Source: Planctomycetota bacterium
Lineage (GTDB): Bacteria; Planctomycetota; UBA8742; UBA2392
Length of the DNA stretch: 64,000 bases
NCBI GenBank assembly: GCA_020845475.1
Contig: JADLFN010000018.1
Location: 34,962 to 98,961 of the forward strand
Direction: 5' to 3'
The number at the start of each line of letters is the position of its first letter. Within the stretch, counting starts at the first letter, position 1. Positions 1 to 8,676 of this stretch are shown here, piece by piece. Under the pieces are notes generated by a model. It was not told the DNA's origin. It made no database searches and saw only the letters and a list, made by a program, of their open reading frames with translations. A program made the translations under genes and the position numbers.

Positions 1-441
1 TTCGCCACGCGTGATGTCTTCTCCGCGGCGCGTGATGTTGTCGCCCACGCGTGCAGCCTGCTTGCACTGCACCGCCTGGCCCACGACCTGCACGGTCTCG
101 ACCATGACCACGGCATCGCAGCCCTTGGGGATTGCGGCGCCGGTGGCGATCTCGATGCACTCGCCGCGCTTGAGCGAGCCCTTGAAGGGCTTGCCGGCAA
201 ATGCGGCACCGACGATCTTGAGCATGGCCGGCTCATGGAGGTCGGCGGCGATGACGGCGTAGCCATCCATGGCGGCGCGGTCAAAGGCGGGCACGTCCAT
301 GGAACTCTTGATGTCTTCGGCAAGCGCGTAGCCGCTGGCATCTTTAAGGTCGATGGTTTCGGTATCGGTGATCGGCTTGAGTTTGGCGAGAATGAGGTCC
401 TGCGCGTCATCGGCGCTGACAAGTGATCCAAAGAGATTCAT
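1..441 (-). CDS. moeA: Molybdopterin molybdenumtransferase MoeA, N-terminal part (runs off left edge)
   Basis: MoeA inserts molybdenum into adenylylated molybdopterin in molybdenum cofactor synthesis. The reading frame starts with ATG at 441, behind a GGAG Shine-Dalgarno sequence, and stays open for 147 codons to the window edge, so the C-terminal half is missing. Family signatures are plain: PAFDRAAMDGYAV at residues 51-63 and the segment EIATGAAIPKGCDAVVMVE at 97-115, both typical of MoeA domains I and III. The gene upstream (HEAT-repeat protein) lies on the same strand about 110 bases away with a palindromic repeat between, so shared transcription is uncertain. Eukaryotic gephyrin has the same domain, but in this context bacterial MoeA is the clear call. 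Confidence 0.93.
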   Translation of the reverse strand, partial: MNLFGSLVSADDAQDLILAKLKPITDTETIDLKDASGYALAEDIKSSMDVPAFDRAAMDGYAVIAADLHEPAMLKIVGAAFAGKPFKGSLKRGECIEIATGAAIPKGCDAVVMVETVQVVGQAVQCKQAARVGDNITRRGEDITRGE

Positions 442-487
442 GGTTGCTCCGTTTGCTACGCGAGGCGCGATACGCGCCGTTGTTTGT

Positions 488-513
488 AGCACGGGCCTCC
501 CGGCCCGTGTGCT
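488..513. repeat. REP-like palindrome between HEAT-protein gene and moeA
   Basis: A GC-rich inverted repeat with arms AGCACGGGCC and GGCCCGTGTGCT (one small bulge) fills part of the gap. No T-run follows on either strand, so it looks like a REP-type repeat rather than a classic terminator, though it could still slow transcription from the HEAT-protein gene into moeA. Confidence 0.5.
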
Positions 514-549
514 GTTGCCCTTCAAGCGCCGTTGAACAGATGTCGCGGG

Positions 550-1620
550 TTAGCGCGCCGTGTTTTCTCTCACCGTCGATAATGCTCGTTCAAGGGCCGC
601 AAGAACGGCAGGGTCGTCTTCTTTTTCGAGCACGTCATTCAACGCTCCGAGTACGTGCCGGCCGTCTTTTTCAAACTCGAACGTCAAGGCTTCGCGACGG
701 TCTGTATCTGTCGCCGATGCGATGGATTTCTTGTATTCCTTGTTCCGTTCGATCATCCAGTTCGCAATACAAGTTGCCGCCTGCGCACACACGGGAGCGA
801 CGGGGTGCTTGACGTACCGTTCAAGTGCCAGTCGCGAATCTCTCGAAACAACAATTGCGCATACCTGAACAGTCAGCCTCAGACGATTGGAATCGGAAGG
901 CCAGCGATCGTCGCCGTAGAACTGGCCTATTGCCCATGCCACACACTCCTTCCTGCCAGCCGCGCTTCCCTTCAAAGCATCCCGCGCGGCATCGCGCACG
1001 AAAAAGGCTGCATCTTCAAGCAACTCAATCAGGCGTGCAATCGCTTTCTCGTCCTCGTAATTCCCCAGCAGCGGGACGATGCGCACTTTCAGGCGTTCGG
1101 CCAGCGGCTCCTGCTCTTGCGTTACGCGCGTGCATTCGATCAGGGGGTCAAGCGCTGTGGGTTCCTTCCAGCGCGCAAGCGTTTGCAGGTGGCCCACCTT
1201 GCAGCGCAGGTCGCTTTCCTTCTTCAAGTGCTCGACCATTTTCGCAGCCGCGCTTTTGTCGTCGATCACGCCAAACATCGCGGCCACGTTGCGGCGGACT
1301 TTGACGTCCTCGTGACCCATGCGTTCCAGCAGGCCCGGCAGGGCCTTGGCGCCGAAGCCTTTAAACACCGCCTCGATGCAGCGGTACTCAAGGCCGTCGC
1401 TGCTGCCCAGTTTCGTGAATGCAAAGGCGAGGCCGGCGTCGCCCGCGGCTACGATTTCTTTGCGCGCGGCTTCGACCTTGGGAATGTTGTCGCCGACCTG
1501 CCAGAGCGAGCCGGTCTTCCACAGTTCCTCGAGCTTGGCGTTCTGGGCGTCGTCGGCTACGGCCAGGCCGGGAAGCGCGAGCAGCATCAGCAGGGCCAGG
1601 CTGAAGGTGAGTGGTCTCAT
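550..1620 (-). CDS. Secreted HEAT-repeat protein
   Basis: The 356-residue product starts with a clear Sec signal peptide (MRPLTFSLALLMLLALPGLA, cleavage likely after AVA). The rest is helical and built of HEAT-like repeats, seen as recurring patterns such as ALPGLLERMGHEDVKVRRNV and ARLIELLEDAAFFVRDAARD. Such repeats form a curved solenoid that binds protein partners; no enzymatic motif is visible. It probably sits in the periplasm or on the cell surface. Several other HEAT or lipoprotein genes occur in the window, fitting an organism rich in this fold. The exact role is unknown. Confidence 0.8.
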   Translation of the reverse strand: MRPLTFSLALLMLLALPGLAVADDAQNAKLEELWKTGSLWQVGDNIPKVEAARKEIVAAGDAGLAFAFTKLGSSDGLEYRCIEAVFKGFGAKALPGLLERMGHEDVKVRRNVAAMFGVIDDKSAAAKMVEHLKKESDLRCKVGHLQTLARWKEPTALDPLIECTRVTQEQEPLAERLKVRIVPLLGNYEDEKAIARLIELLEDAAFFVRDAARDALKGSAAGRKECVAWAIGQFYGDDRWPSDSNRLRLTVQVCAIVVSRDSRLALERYVKHPVAPVCAQAATCIANWMIERNKEYKKSIASATDTDRREALTFEFEKDGRHVLGALNDVLEKEDDPAVLAALERALSTVRENTAR

Positions 1621-1691
1621 TGTGGATAACCGTCACTACCGTGGACCGTTCATTCTAGCGGCAAATCAGCGCGAGCCAAGCGGAACATCGC

Positions 1692-1774
1692 AATGAGCCC
1701 CGCGCGGGAGCGCGGGGGCCGGGAAACGCGACTTCTACGCACCTCGGCCCCCGGACTGCCGTCCGGGGCTCATT
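1692..1774. repeat. BIME-like pair of hairpins with matching outer arms
   Basis: Outer arms AATGAGCCCC (1692-1701) and GGGGCTCATT (1765-1774) are perfect inverted repeats. Inside are two further hairpins: CCGCGC-GGGA-GCGCGG (1700-1715) and CCCCGGAC-TGCC-GTCCGGGG (1749-1768). The arrangement resembles REP pairs (BIMEs) mobilised by RAYT transposases, two of which are present in this window. Confidence 0.6.
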
Positions 1775-1792
1775 ACGAATTCTGAAAACACA

Positions 1793-1816
1793 ACCGGCCG
1801 CGCGAGCGCGGCCGGT
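1793..1816 (-). terminator. Rho-independent terminator of the HU gene
   Basis: A perfect stem ACCGGCCGCG / CGCGGCCGGT with a four-base loop lies 24 bases after the HU stop codon. On the minus strand it is followed by TGTGTTTT, a T-rich run, as expected for intrinsic termination. Confidence 0.75.
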
Positions 1817-1839
1817 GGGTGAATTCATGGGGCAACGAG

Positions 1840-2136
1840 TTACTTCTTGCCCTTCTTGTTCACGTCGTCCTTGAATTCCTTGCCGACCTTGAAGCCGACG
1901 GTCGTGAAGGCCGCGATCTTCATGGGCGCGCCGGTCTGGGGGTTGCGGCCGTTGCGCGCGCCGCGGGTGCGCTTGCTGAACGTGCCAAAGCCGATGATCT
2001 GGGCGCGGCCGTCCTTGGAAACGCCTTCCTTGATGGCGCCGATCACGGCGTCAAAAGCGCGTTCCGCACCGGCCTTGCTCTCAAAACCGGCTTCCTTGTT
2101 CTTGAGCAGAATGTCAACGAGTTGGGCTTTGTTCAT
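1840..2136 (-). CDS. hup: HU family DNA-binding protein
   Basis: This 98-residue basic protein has the length and fold of bacterial HU, the histone-like protein that bends and compacts DNA as a dimer. The N-terminal helices (MNKAQLVDILLKNKEA) are followed by the family signature GFGTFSKRTRGARNGRNPQT at about residues 49-68, where the arm with the Arg-Asn-Pro tip intercalates into DNA. The C-terminus is lysine-rich (KDDVNKKGKK). The start has a strong Shine-Dalgarno sequence (AGGAGATGAC before ATG) and the gene ends in its own terminator at 1793-1816, so it is most likely monocistronic. IHF subunits are related but usually differ in the arm. Confidence 0.95.
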   Translation of the reverse strand: MNKAQLVDILLKNKEAGFESKAGAERAFDAVIGAIKEGVSKDGRAQIIGFGTFSKRTRGARNGRNPQTGAPMKIAAFTTVGFKVGKEFKDDVNKKGKK

Positions 2137-2613
2137 GTCATCTCCTGAATAGAAAACGGAAAAGAAAAGTCATGCCCGGGAACATCCCGGAAACAGTTTG
2201 CAGCGGGTGGAAAACTACTACCCATTGTGTGTCAGAAACAATTGTGACGGTTCTTGCCGCTTTGGGTAGTCTGGAATGCCGAGAAACACGGGGGTTGGGG
2301 ACATACCTCGCAAACCCGCGTACTTTCGCACCACAATCCCTTGCGACACGGGGAAGATAGTGCGCACGCAGCGCCAAATCAAGCGCCCTTTCAAAAAATC
2401 AACGCATGACCAGGCTGCAAAGCCGCTTGCCAAGCGGGTTTGAGCTTTCCACATCCGCACATTCCGCTTGACAGGCGGCTTCCAGGGGATTATTGGCGCG
2501 CCCGCCTCCAAGGCGGGTTGCAAGCCACACCCCGCGCCAAAGCCCCAAGCCAAGCCGGTGCGCGTCACATGCACGCGATCAAGCGGCCTGCCCGGCACGA
2601 GATCACGCAAACG
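2137..2613. other. Long gene-free stretch upstream of HU
   Basis: About 480 bases without a convincing gene. The left part must hold the HU promoter and leader; an AT-richer patch lies near 2210-2260, but no clean -35/-10 pair can be named. A short palindrome, CCCGCC-TCCAA-GGCGGG, lies at 2501-2517 and could be a REP element or end transcription of the gene that stops at 2614; no T-run follows it. Nothing else is recognised. Confidence 0.5.
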
Positions 2614-4566
2614 CTAGGGCAGCTTGATCGTGCCGCTGGCGGTCACGTTGATTTCGAAGGGCTTGGACTCTTCGCCGATGAGGCAATGCAGCGTGTATTT
2701 TCCCGTGGGAAGCCAGCGCACCAGCGCCATACCGCCGCGGTCGAAGCTGACCGTTCGCGTGCCGCGTGATCCCGCTGCGTTCATGTAGGCGCTTTCTTGC
2801 GGCATGTATTTTGACGCGTCGATCGTGACCTCGTGGTATTCCGGCAGCGAGACTTCGAGGTCTTGCTGGTCCTGGCTAACCTCGAATTCTGCGTTCACGC
2901 CGGCCACGTCGCCCAAGTTGCGAAAACGGACGGTGACCGCGTACTTTCCCGGTTGCAGTCCCTGCGCTCGGAAAATGAGCGCGCCGGCTTTGTAGCCGCT
3001 ATTTTCGACGTAATGGCCGTGGTAACCGTAGTAGTCCATCTGCGCCAGAAGCGCCGCCTCTAAACTGACGAAGACCTGGCGCTTCAACTCATCGGGTACG
3101 CCCTTGATGATGATCCTCGCGCCAAGCGTCCTTTGAAATGTTACGAGCACGTTGTCGTGCAGTGACCGCGTTGCGACCTGCGCGGTGCCGTAGCCTTGAA
3201 GGCTCACAATCAAGGTGCCGGGGAAGTCTTTGTTGTCCTTGGGCCGAGGGCCTACCCATAGCCGGTAGCGCGTTGACGACTCCTTCCAGACTACAAAGCG
3301 GTCAAAGCGCGAGCCTTGTTGGCCGCGCCAGTAAAACTGCGGGTCATCACGCGGCTGGCCGTCTGGCAGATAGAGACTGACGACGAGGCATTCCTCTGCC
3401 GTCGGGCCTGAAGCGGTGAGTATGACTTCCGGGCTCTCGGGCGAAGCTACATGGCGGGTCGTGGCGAGGATCTTTTCGCCCACCTTGAGCGCGACCAGAT
3501 ACTCGCCTGGCGAGGGATCTTGAAAGCTGAAGCGACTGCCTCCGTAAAGGTCGCACGTCAACTGCTCGCGCGCGTTGCGCGTTTCCAGTAGCGCCTCATC
3601 GTTCAGGCCGTGTCGCGCCTTGATGGCGATGACCTGTGCGCGCAGGGGTGAAGACCCGGAAAACCTCACCTCGCCCCACAGGCGCGGCATGAGCTCTACA
3701 TCCAGCGAGACGGAGAGCTCATGCTGACCCAGCTTGATCTCGAACTCGCAAGGCATCAATTGAACGCGCCGGTCTTTGCAATGGGTCCGCGCGGAATAGG
3801 TGCCCGGCAACAGTTTGATGTTTGCACTTTGTCCAAGGTCGCATTTGAGTTGCCCGCGCCGGCCGCGAGGTTCGTTGATGAAGATATCGACGGCTAAACC
3901 CGCAGGTGCTGCGGGGCAGGAAACCGAAATCGTGACGTTGCAGGGGCGCGCCAGCCGCAATTCTGCCTCTGACCCCGGCAGCGCGCCAACGGACTCGGAA
4001 CCGTCAGCTCCGATGAGACGGAGTTCGGGGTGTTCAATGAACAGTGATGCGCCTCGAGGGGGGATGCCGGTAAACGACACAGAGCCGTTGGCGTCAGAGG
4101 TCTGCGATCTGGTGGCATTGTCGGTGCGCTTCAGTGAGCGCAGGTAGTAGCGCACCAGTGCTTCCATGTAGAGCGCGCGATCGTCATCCGCACTCTTCAA
4201 ATAGGGGTGCTTGTCTTTGTCGTCGTAGGTGTACCAGCGGCAGAAGACCTTGATGCCCGGCATAGCCGCGCCGTTTTCGTCCACGACGCGCGCGGTGACT
4301 GTGCCGCTGTGCTTGTCGCTGTCGATCTGTCCTTCAGCGTACCACTTCTCCATCAGGGACTTGAAATCGAACGCCGGCGCGGGCTGAGGGGTGTGCTCGG
4401 GTGAAGGTGGTTTCTCTGCCGGTTTTGGCTCCGGTACGACTGTTTCGGCGGGCTCGTGCGAGACGCGAGGCGCGGGTGCCGGCTGAGACCATTGACTTGC
4501 GAGCCATCCAACAATGGTTCCAAGAATCAACGCCAGCAGCACCAGCAGGTTTGGCTTGAAGTTCAT
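2614..4566 (-). CDS. Membrane-anchored protein with carboxypeptidase-regulatory-like domain
   Basis: The 650-residue product has an N-terminal membrane anchor or uncleaved signal (residues about 7-25, LLVLLALILGTIVGWLASQW) followed by a Pro/Glu-rich linker to about residue 65. A beta-rich segment near residues 85-190 (SGTVTARVVDENGAAMPGIKVFCRW, then SDANGSVSFTGIPP) matches the carboxypeptidase-regulatory/SpaA-like beta-sandwich pattern, with its typical G-x-V-x-D-x-x-G-x-P-hydrophobic start. Further similar beta-sandwich stretches follow, for example LPTGKYTLHC near the end. It is probably exported and faces the periplasm or outside. No catalytic residues are visible; a structural or adhesion role is possible but unproven. 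Confidence 0.6.
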   Translation of the reverse strand: MNFKPNLLVLLALILGTIVGWLASQWSQPAPAPRVSHEPAETVVPEPKPAEKPPSPEHTPQPAPAFDFKSLMEKWYAEGQIDSDKHSGTVTARVVDENGAAMPGIKVFCRWYTYDDKDKHPYLKSADDDRALYMEALVRYYLRSLKRTDNATRSQTSDANGSVSFTGIPPRGASLFIEHPELRLIGADGSESVGALPGSEAELRLARPCNVTISVSCPAAPAGLAVDIFINEPRGRRGQLKCDLGQSANIKLLPGTYSARTHCKDRRVQLMPCEFEIKLGQHELSVSLDVELMPRLWGEVRFSGSSPLRAQVIAIKARHGLNDEALLETRNAREQLTCDLYGGSRFSFQDPSPGEYLVALKVGEKILATTRHVASPESPEVILTASGPTAEECLVVSLYLPDGQPRDDPQFYWRGQQGSRFDRFVVWKESSTRYRLWVGPRPKDNKDFPGTLIVSLQGYGTAQVATRSLHDNVLVTFQRTLGARIIIKGVPDELKRQVFVSLEAALLAQMDYYGYHGHYVENSGYKAGALIFRAQGLQPGKYAVTVRFRNLGDVAGVNAEFEVSQDQQDLEVSLPEYHEVTIDASKYMPQESAYMNAAGSRGTRTVSFDRGGMALVRWLPTGKYTLHCLIGEESKPFEINVTASGTIKLP

Positions 4567-4669
4567 GATGCTTTGAACGAATGGGACGAACTTCCGATTC
4601 GGGAAAGCGGGATTTCGTCACGGTGCAACTCGTTGCGGCTCTGACTCACGGTTGCTTACCTCTCATCCC

Positions 4670-5095
4670 ATGGACATTGAAACCTTGAAGGGTCCGCTTT
4701 TGGGCGGCCTGATGATTGGCGCGGCTACGGGTGGCTGGTTCCTCTTGACCGGCAAGACTGCGGGTTGCTCGGGTGCGATTTATGGCGTGATGGTTGGCGA
4801 GAGGGGCGAGGCGGCCTGGAAGTTTGCGTTCCTATTTGGCTTGCTTCTCGGCGGCGTTGGTCTGGCGCTCTATATGCCCTCGGCCTTGCCGGAGTCGATT
4901 CACTCATCCTATGTGTTGATAGCGGCCAGTGGTTTGCTCGTGGGCCTGGGCACGCGCATGGCCGGCGGCTGCACCAGCGGCCATGGAGTTTGCGGCATAG
5001 GCCGCCTTTCGCGGCGTTCGATTGTGGCCACCTGCACTTTCATGGCCACAGCGGCCGCCACGGTATTTATCGCGCGGCATGTGGCGGGGGCCTGA
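4670..5095 (+). CDS. YeeE/YedE-family membrane protein, first half (PmpA-like)
   Basis: A 141-residue integral membrane protein of the DUF395 / YeeE-YedE family, which imports thiosulfate-type sulfur species. Family motifs are visible: [32 protein letters not shown] near the start and [26 protein letters not shown] near residues 95-120, each with a conserved cysteine. ATG at 4670 is preferred; a TTG at 4652 in the same frame is an alternative, and neither has a good ribosome site. The stop is followed after one base by the second half of the transporter, so the two are one operon and probably one complex. Some YedE relatives have been linked to selenium use, which is of interest given the putative selenoprotein at 62793. 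Confidence 0.85.
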   Translation: MDIETLKGPLLGGLMIGAATGGWFLLTGKTAGCSGAIYGVMVGERGEAAWKFAFLFGLLLGGVGLALYMPSALPESIHSSYVLIAASGLLVGLGTRMAGGCTSGHGVCGIGRLSRRSIVATCTFMATAAATVFIARHVAGA

Positions 5096-5096
5096 C

Positions 5097-5525
5097 ATGA
5101 AAATCATCGCGGCGCTTTTGCTGGGCGTTGTGTTTGCCCTTGGCCTAGGCCTTTCGGGCATGACCCGGCCCGAAGTTGTGCTGGGTTTTCTCGATTTCGC
5201 CGGCGCCTGGAACCCGGCGCTCATGTTCGTGATGTGCTCGGCGATTCCGGTCTTTCTTATTTCATGGAAGCTGCGGCCCGGGCCGCGCCCGCTTCTGGGC
5301 GGTGCGTGGCCCGATGTCGTGCGCCACGACCTTGACCGCCAGGTATTGCTGGGCTCTGCGTTGTTTGGCATCGGCTGGGGACTGGCGGGCGTTTGCCCGG
5401 GTCCGGCGATCACGATTTTGGGCCGCCCGACCGCGGGCGCGGCCATCTTCGTGGCGTGCATGCTGGCGGGGATGTTTGCCTACCGGCTGCTCGACGCTCG
5501 CCGGGCAATGCAAGATCCGGCCTGA
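5097..5525 (+). CDS. YeeE/YedE-family membrane protein, second half (PmpB-like, DUF6691)
   Basis: A 142-residue partner of the preceding gene, starting one base after its stop codon. It carries the mirrored family pattern: [21 protein letters not shown] near the N-terminus and [17 protein letters not shown] near residue 95-111, with the conserved cysteine in the GVCPGPA motif. Four hydrophobic segments are expected. Together the pair reconstitutes the full YeeE/YedE transporter, as in the PmpAB arrangement known from proteobacteria. Substrate is inferred from family only: thiosulfate or a related sulfur (possibly selenium) compound. Confidence 0.87.
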   Translation: MKIIAALLLGVVFALGLGLSGMTRPEVVLGFLDFAGAWNPALMFVMCSAIPVFLISWKLRPGPRPLLGGAWPDVVRHDLDRQVLLGSALFGIGWGLAGVCPGPAITILGRPTAGAAIFVACMLAGMFAYRLLDARRAMQDPA

Positions 5526-5654
5526 CCTGCGGGCCCTGATCGGTGTTATGACTGTGCAATTCACTTTACATGTGCAATTTGCTTTGGCATTGTGCCCCAC
5601 TTCACTTTTGGGTCGTTGCCATACTGAAGTTCCTCGACCGCAGTGAGAGACACG

Positions 5655-6089
5655 ATGAAGCGCCGTACCAGCCACTTGTCGCGCGCACTTTTGGTCGCTG
5701 CAAACCATCAGGCTTCCGGGTTGTGCCAGCGCCTGGCCGATCTGGCTGACGTTCAATGCCGCGCCGTGGGCACCCTTGAAGAAGCCGAGGCAGTCGTTGA
5801 GCACAAGCCGCCCCACGTGATCATCCTTGATTACACGCTGTGCGGGGCCGCCGGCATCGAGAATCTGGGCATGTTCATGGATGCGCTGCACGCGCGCACG
5901 ATTCCGCTGATCCTGATTACGCCGCCGGTCAGCGACTGGGAGCTGGAACAGTTCGACCAGCTTGGCGTTTACCAGTCCATGGCCAACCCCTTCCGTATGA
6001 GCGAGCTTGCCGTGCACGTCAAAGAAGCGTGCAAGCGCAACTCGGCCAAGAAAAAGACCGGCTCGGGCGAATTGCCCGCTTTGCGCTAG
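5655..6089 (+). CDS. Response-regulator receiver-domain protein, stand-alone, lacking the conserved lysine
   Basis: A 144-residue single-domain protein with receiver (CheY-like) architecture. The phospho-acceptor aspartate is D59 in VIILDYTL, and T89 in LILITPP matches the conserved Thr/Ser. The invariant lysine that normally forms the K-P-F motif is replaced: the sequence reads MANPF with N111 in its place. The acidic pair at the N-terminus is also absent (ALLVAANHQ). This suggests a pseudo-receiver or one with altered phosphorylation. No output domain or neighbouring histidine kinase is visible. ATG at 5655 is preferred over an in-frame GTG at 5643. Confidence 0.7.
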   Translation: MKRRTSHLSRALLVAANHQASGLCQRLADLADVQCRAVGTLEEAEAVVEHKPPHVIILDYTLCGAAGIENLGMFMDALHARTIPLILITPPVSDWELEQFDQLGVYQSMANPFRMSELAVHVKEACKRNSAKKKTGSGELPALR

Positions 6090-6178
6090 CGCACTCTCAC
6101 ATTGTATCTGATTGAATACGCGCAGATTTCGCGGGCATTGCCGCGCTAATGGCAAACTTGTGACATAGCGGCCCGGGG

Positions 6179-7858
6179 GTGGGCGTGCTGCGTTTTGGGG
6201 CAATCTTTGCCGCAACTTTGCTGCTGGCGCTTGCGCCCAATGAAGCCGCGTTGGGACAGGAGATTGTGCCCTCGGGCGACGTGCGCGGCGATCTGGCCCG
6301 CATTGACAGCTACAAGAGCGACGCCGAAAAGCAGGACGAGCGCATTCCCCTGATGCGCCAGCTTGCCGCCGTTGGCGGAAACGATGTGGCGGCCAAGTTT
6401 GTGGCCCTGCTCAACGATGAATTCCTGCATGTGCGCGAGGAGTCCGAGGTTCTGCTCGCCGGCCTCAAGGGCGATGGTGTCAACGAAATCCTGGTCAAGC
6501 AGGGCTTGGGCTCTAAAGAAGACGACACCTGCCGCCGCTGCGCGCTGGTGCTGGGCGCGCGCAAGTGCGAGGACGCCGTGGCGCCGCTGTTTGGCATCCT
6601 GCGCGGCCAACGCAACGCCGATGTGCGCGTGGCCTGCGCCCTGGCCCTGGAGAAAATCGCGAGTGAAAAAGCGCTGCGCGCGCTCAATGACGGCATGAAC
6701 GCCCGTGGCGCGGCCGGCGGTGCTTGCGCCGCCGCGCTGGGAAGGCTGGGCCGGCAGGAATCGGCCGCGAAGATCGAGCGCCTGCTCAGCGACAAAGACG
6801 GCCTGTGCGTGGCGGGCGCGGCCGATGGCCTGGCGGCGCTGGGCCCCGATGCCTGGGTCAAGAGCCTGTGCCTGGCCTCGGATCACAAGGACTACCGCGC
6901 GCGCATCGCGTGCGCGCAGGCCTTGGCGAAGCTGGGCGCCGAAGCGGCAAACGCCGCACAGAGCGCGCTTGCCGCGCTGTTGAAAGACGCGGATTGGCGC
7001 GTGCGTCGGCGCACCATCGAGGCGCTGGTCGATCTCTGGCAGCCGCTGTGCGTGGATCTGCTGCTGGCGCGCCTGCCGCTCGAGAAGGGTGCGTTGCGCT
7101 ATGATCTGGTGCACGCACTCGAGGATCTCACCGGCGAGCGCAAGGGCTACTCCGCCGATGCCTGGAGCTTCTATTGGAACGAGGTCGGCAAGGCGCGCGG
7201 CCCGGCCAAGAAGCGCGAACGCCCCTCTGGAGGCTGGCTGCGCTCGCCCAGCGCCAAGCTGGTTTCTGAGGGCGGCGACGGCGACACCGGCGTGCTCTTT
7301 GAAGTTCCCGTGCTCAATCAGGATTCCTGCTTCGTGATCCAGACCACGGGCACGATGACCAGCCCCGTTGCCAATGACACGCGCACGCGCTTTGTGCTCG
7401 CGCGCGACGAAATGCGCAACACCTTCAAGGGCCTGGGCAAAGACTCCAACTTTCAGGTTTTGACATACCGCTACGTTTCCAACTTCCCGCCCTTTGCGCA
7501 GCGCCAGGCGGCCTTTGAAAAAGGCGTTCAGCCCGTCACGCCCGAGAACCTCAAGATCGCCGAGGAGTGGCTGGCCAAGCGCGACGTGTTTGGCCTGTGC
7601 GCCTGGTTTGAGAACGTCGCCGCGGCACTCGAAGACCCCAAAGTCCGCGCCGTTTATTTTGTCAACGATGGCGCGTTTCAGCGCGGCATCTCAACGAAGC
7701 TGCCCAGGATCCGCGAGCTCTACCTTGAGGCCACGCGCTACCAGCCCATCAGCTTTTTCAATATCGGTCTCGACATGGGCTACCAGCACACGCTCGATAT
7801 GCAGGCGTTCACGGAAAGCATCGGCGGCCGGTTTCAACTCGCCAAGTGGGGCAAGTAG
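6179..7858 (+). CDS. Secreted HEAT-repeat protein with degenerate vWA-like C-terminal domain
   Basis: The 559-residue product starts with GTG and has a signal peptide (residues 1-25, ending ALGQ). Residues about 30-310 are HEAT/PBS-lyase-like helical repeats, with recurrent ALEKIASEKALRAL and ALAALLKDADWRVRRRTIEALV type units. From about residue 365 the pattern changes to an alpha/beta domain: VLNQDSCFVIQTTGTMTSP is where a von Willebrand A domain would carry its D-x-S-x-S metal site, here reduced to Q-T-T-G-T. The later strand RAVYFVNDGAFQRG fits the second core strand of a vWA fold. It is likely periplasmic and may bind a protein partner. The upstream ribosome site is weak. No operon partner is clear. 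Confidence 0.7.
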   Translation: MGVLRFGAIFAATLLLALAPNEAALGQEIVPSGDVRGDLARIDSYKSDAEKQDERIPLMRQLAAVGGNDVAAKFVALLNDEFLHVREESEVLLAGLKGDGVNEILVKQGLGSKEDDTCRRCALVLGARKCEDAVAPLFGILRGQRNADVRVACALALEKIASEKALRALNDGMNARGAAGGACAAALGRLGRQESAAKIERLLSDKDGLCVAGAADGLAALGPDAWVKSLCLASDHKDYRARIACAQALAKLGAEAANAAQSALAALLKDADWRVRRRTIEALVDLWQPLCVDLLLARLPLEKGALRYDLVHALEDLTGERKGYSADAWSFYWNEVGKARGPAKKRERPSGGWLRSPSAKLVSEGGDGDTGVLFEVPVLNQDSCFVIQTTGTMTSPVANDTRTRFVLARDEMRNTFKGLGKDSNFQVLTYRYVSNFPPFAQRQAAFEKGVQPVTPENLKIAEEWLAKRDVFGLCAWFENVAAALEDPKVRAVYFVNDGAFQRGISTKLPRIRELYLEATRYQPISFFNIGLDMGYQHTLDMQAFTESIGGRFQLAKWGK

Positions 7859-7860
7859 GA

Positions 7861-8676
7861 TCAGCCGGCCAGCCTGGCCATGGCTTCCTTCAAGCGATTG
7901 CGCCGCGCCTGTGCGGCACCGGGTACGGGCTTGACCGGCAGGCGCTTCTCGATCAGCTCCAGCTTGCGGCGCTCGCTGTCCTGCATGCGGCGCACGATGG
8001 GCTCATTGATAATCGCGCGCACGCGCTTTTCCATTTCATCCTGCCACTGCTTCTCGTGCATCTCCGGCGGCTTGTCCGCCATGTATTGCTCGTAGGTCAG
8101 AGGCTTGTGCACGACAATTTCCTGGCGGCGAAAGAAGCGCGGCCGCCACGCATGGCGCGGCCAGAACTCGCCGGTGGTCACCATCGTCACCGGCAGAATC
8201 GTGGACTTGGTGGCAAAGGCGGCGCGCAGTGCGCCGGGTTTCCACTCGCCCATGAGCTGGCCGTGGGTGCGGCTGCCCTCCGGAAATATGCCCGCCGCGC
8301 CGCCCTGCTGCAGGATGCGCAGCAGCGTTTGATAGGGCCCGCGGCCGGGGTTGGCGCGATCGACGGGAAAGGCCTTGTAGGCCTTGACCCAGAAACTGAC
8401 CAGCGGCACGCGAAAGAGCTTGTCCCAGGCCATGATCGAAAGATCGCGCTGCGCGAAGTAGATCATCATGCCCACGAGAGTCGGCGGGTCGAGGTAACTG
8501 GGATGGTTTGAAATCACGATCAGCGGGCCCTGGCGCGGGATGTTCTCCACGCCCGTCAGCTTCCAGAAAAACAGCACGCGCCACAGCCCCGCCGCGATGT
8601 GCACCGCCGCGTGATAAAGGAAGCCGCGCCAGCCTTTCAGCGGTGTGAGATCCACAAGCATGCGCTCGTCGCTCAT
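7861..8676 (-). CDS. 1-acyl-sn-glycerol-3-phosphate acyltransferase (PlsC family)
   Basis: A 271-residue PlsC-type acyltransferase that would transfer an acyl chain to lysophosphatidic acid or a similar acceptor at the inner membrane. The catalytic motif H-x4-D is seen as NHPSYLD (H58, D63), the substrate-binding block as FPEGSRT at residues 131-137, and a hydrophobic stretch precedes them. The start ATG overlaps the stop codon of the upstream monooxygenase-fusion gene (ATGA), so the two are translationally coupled. That link suggests a shared operon, but why an aromatic-CoA hydroxylase would be coupled to an acyltransferase is not evident. An in-frame extension further upstream exists but overlaps the other gene fully and is rejected. 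Confidence 0.9.
   Translation of the reverse strand: MSDERMLVDLTPLKGWRGFLYHAAVHIAAGLWRVLFFWKLTGVENIPRQGPLIVISNHPSYLDPPTLVGMMIYFAQRDLSIMAWDKLFRVPLVSFWVKAYKAFPVDRANPGRGPYQTLLRILQQGGAAGIFPEGSRTHGQLMGEWKPGALRAAFATKSTILPVTMVTTGEFWPRHAWRPRFFRRQEIVVHKPLTYEQYMADKPPEMHEKQWQDEMEKRVRAIINEPIVRRMQDSERRKLELIEKRLPVKPVPGAAQARRNRLKEAMARLAG

Noticed and set aside
6146..7114. A 322-codon minus-strand frame opposite the HEAT/vWA gene
   Set aside because: Composition is Arg/Gln/Ala-rich without motifs; the plus strand has signal peptide and HEAT repeats.
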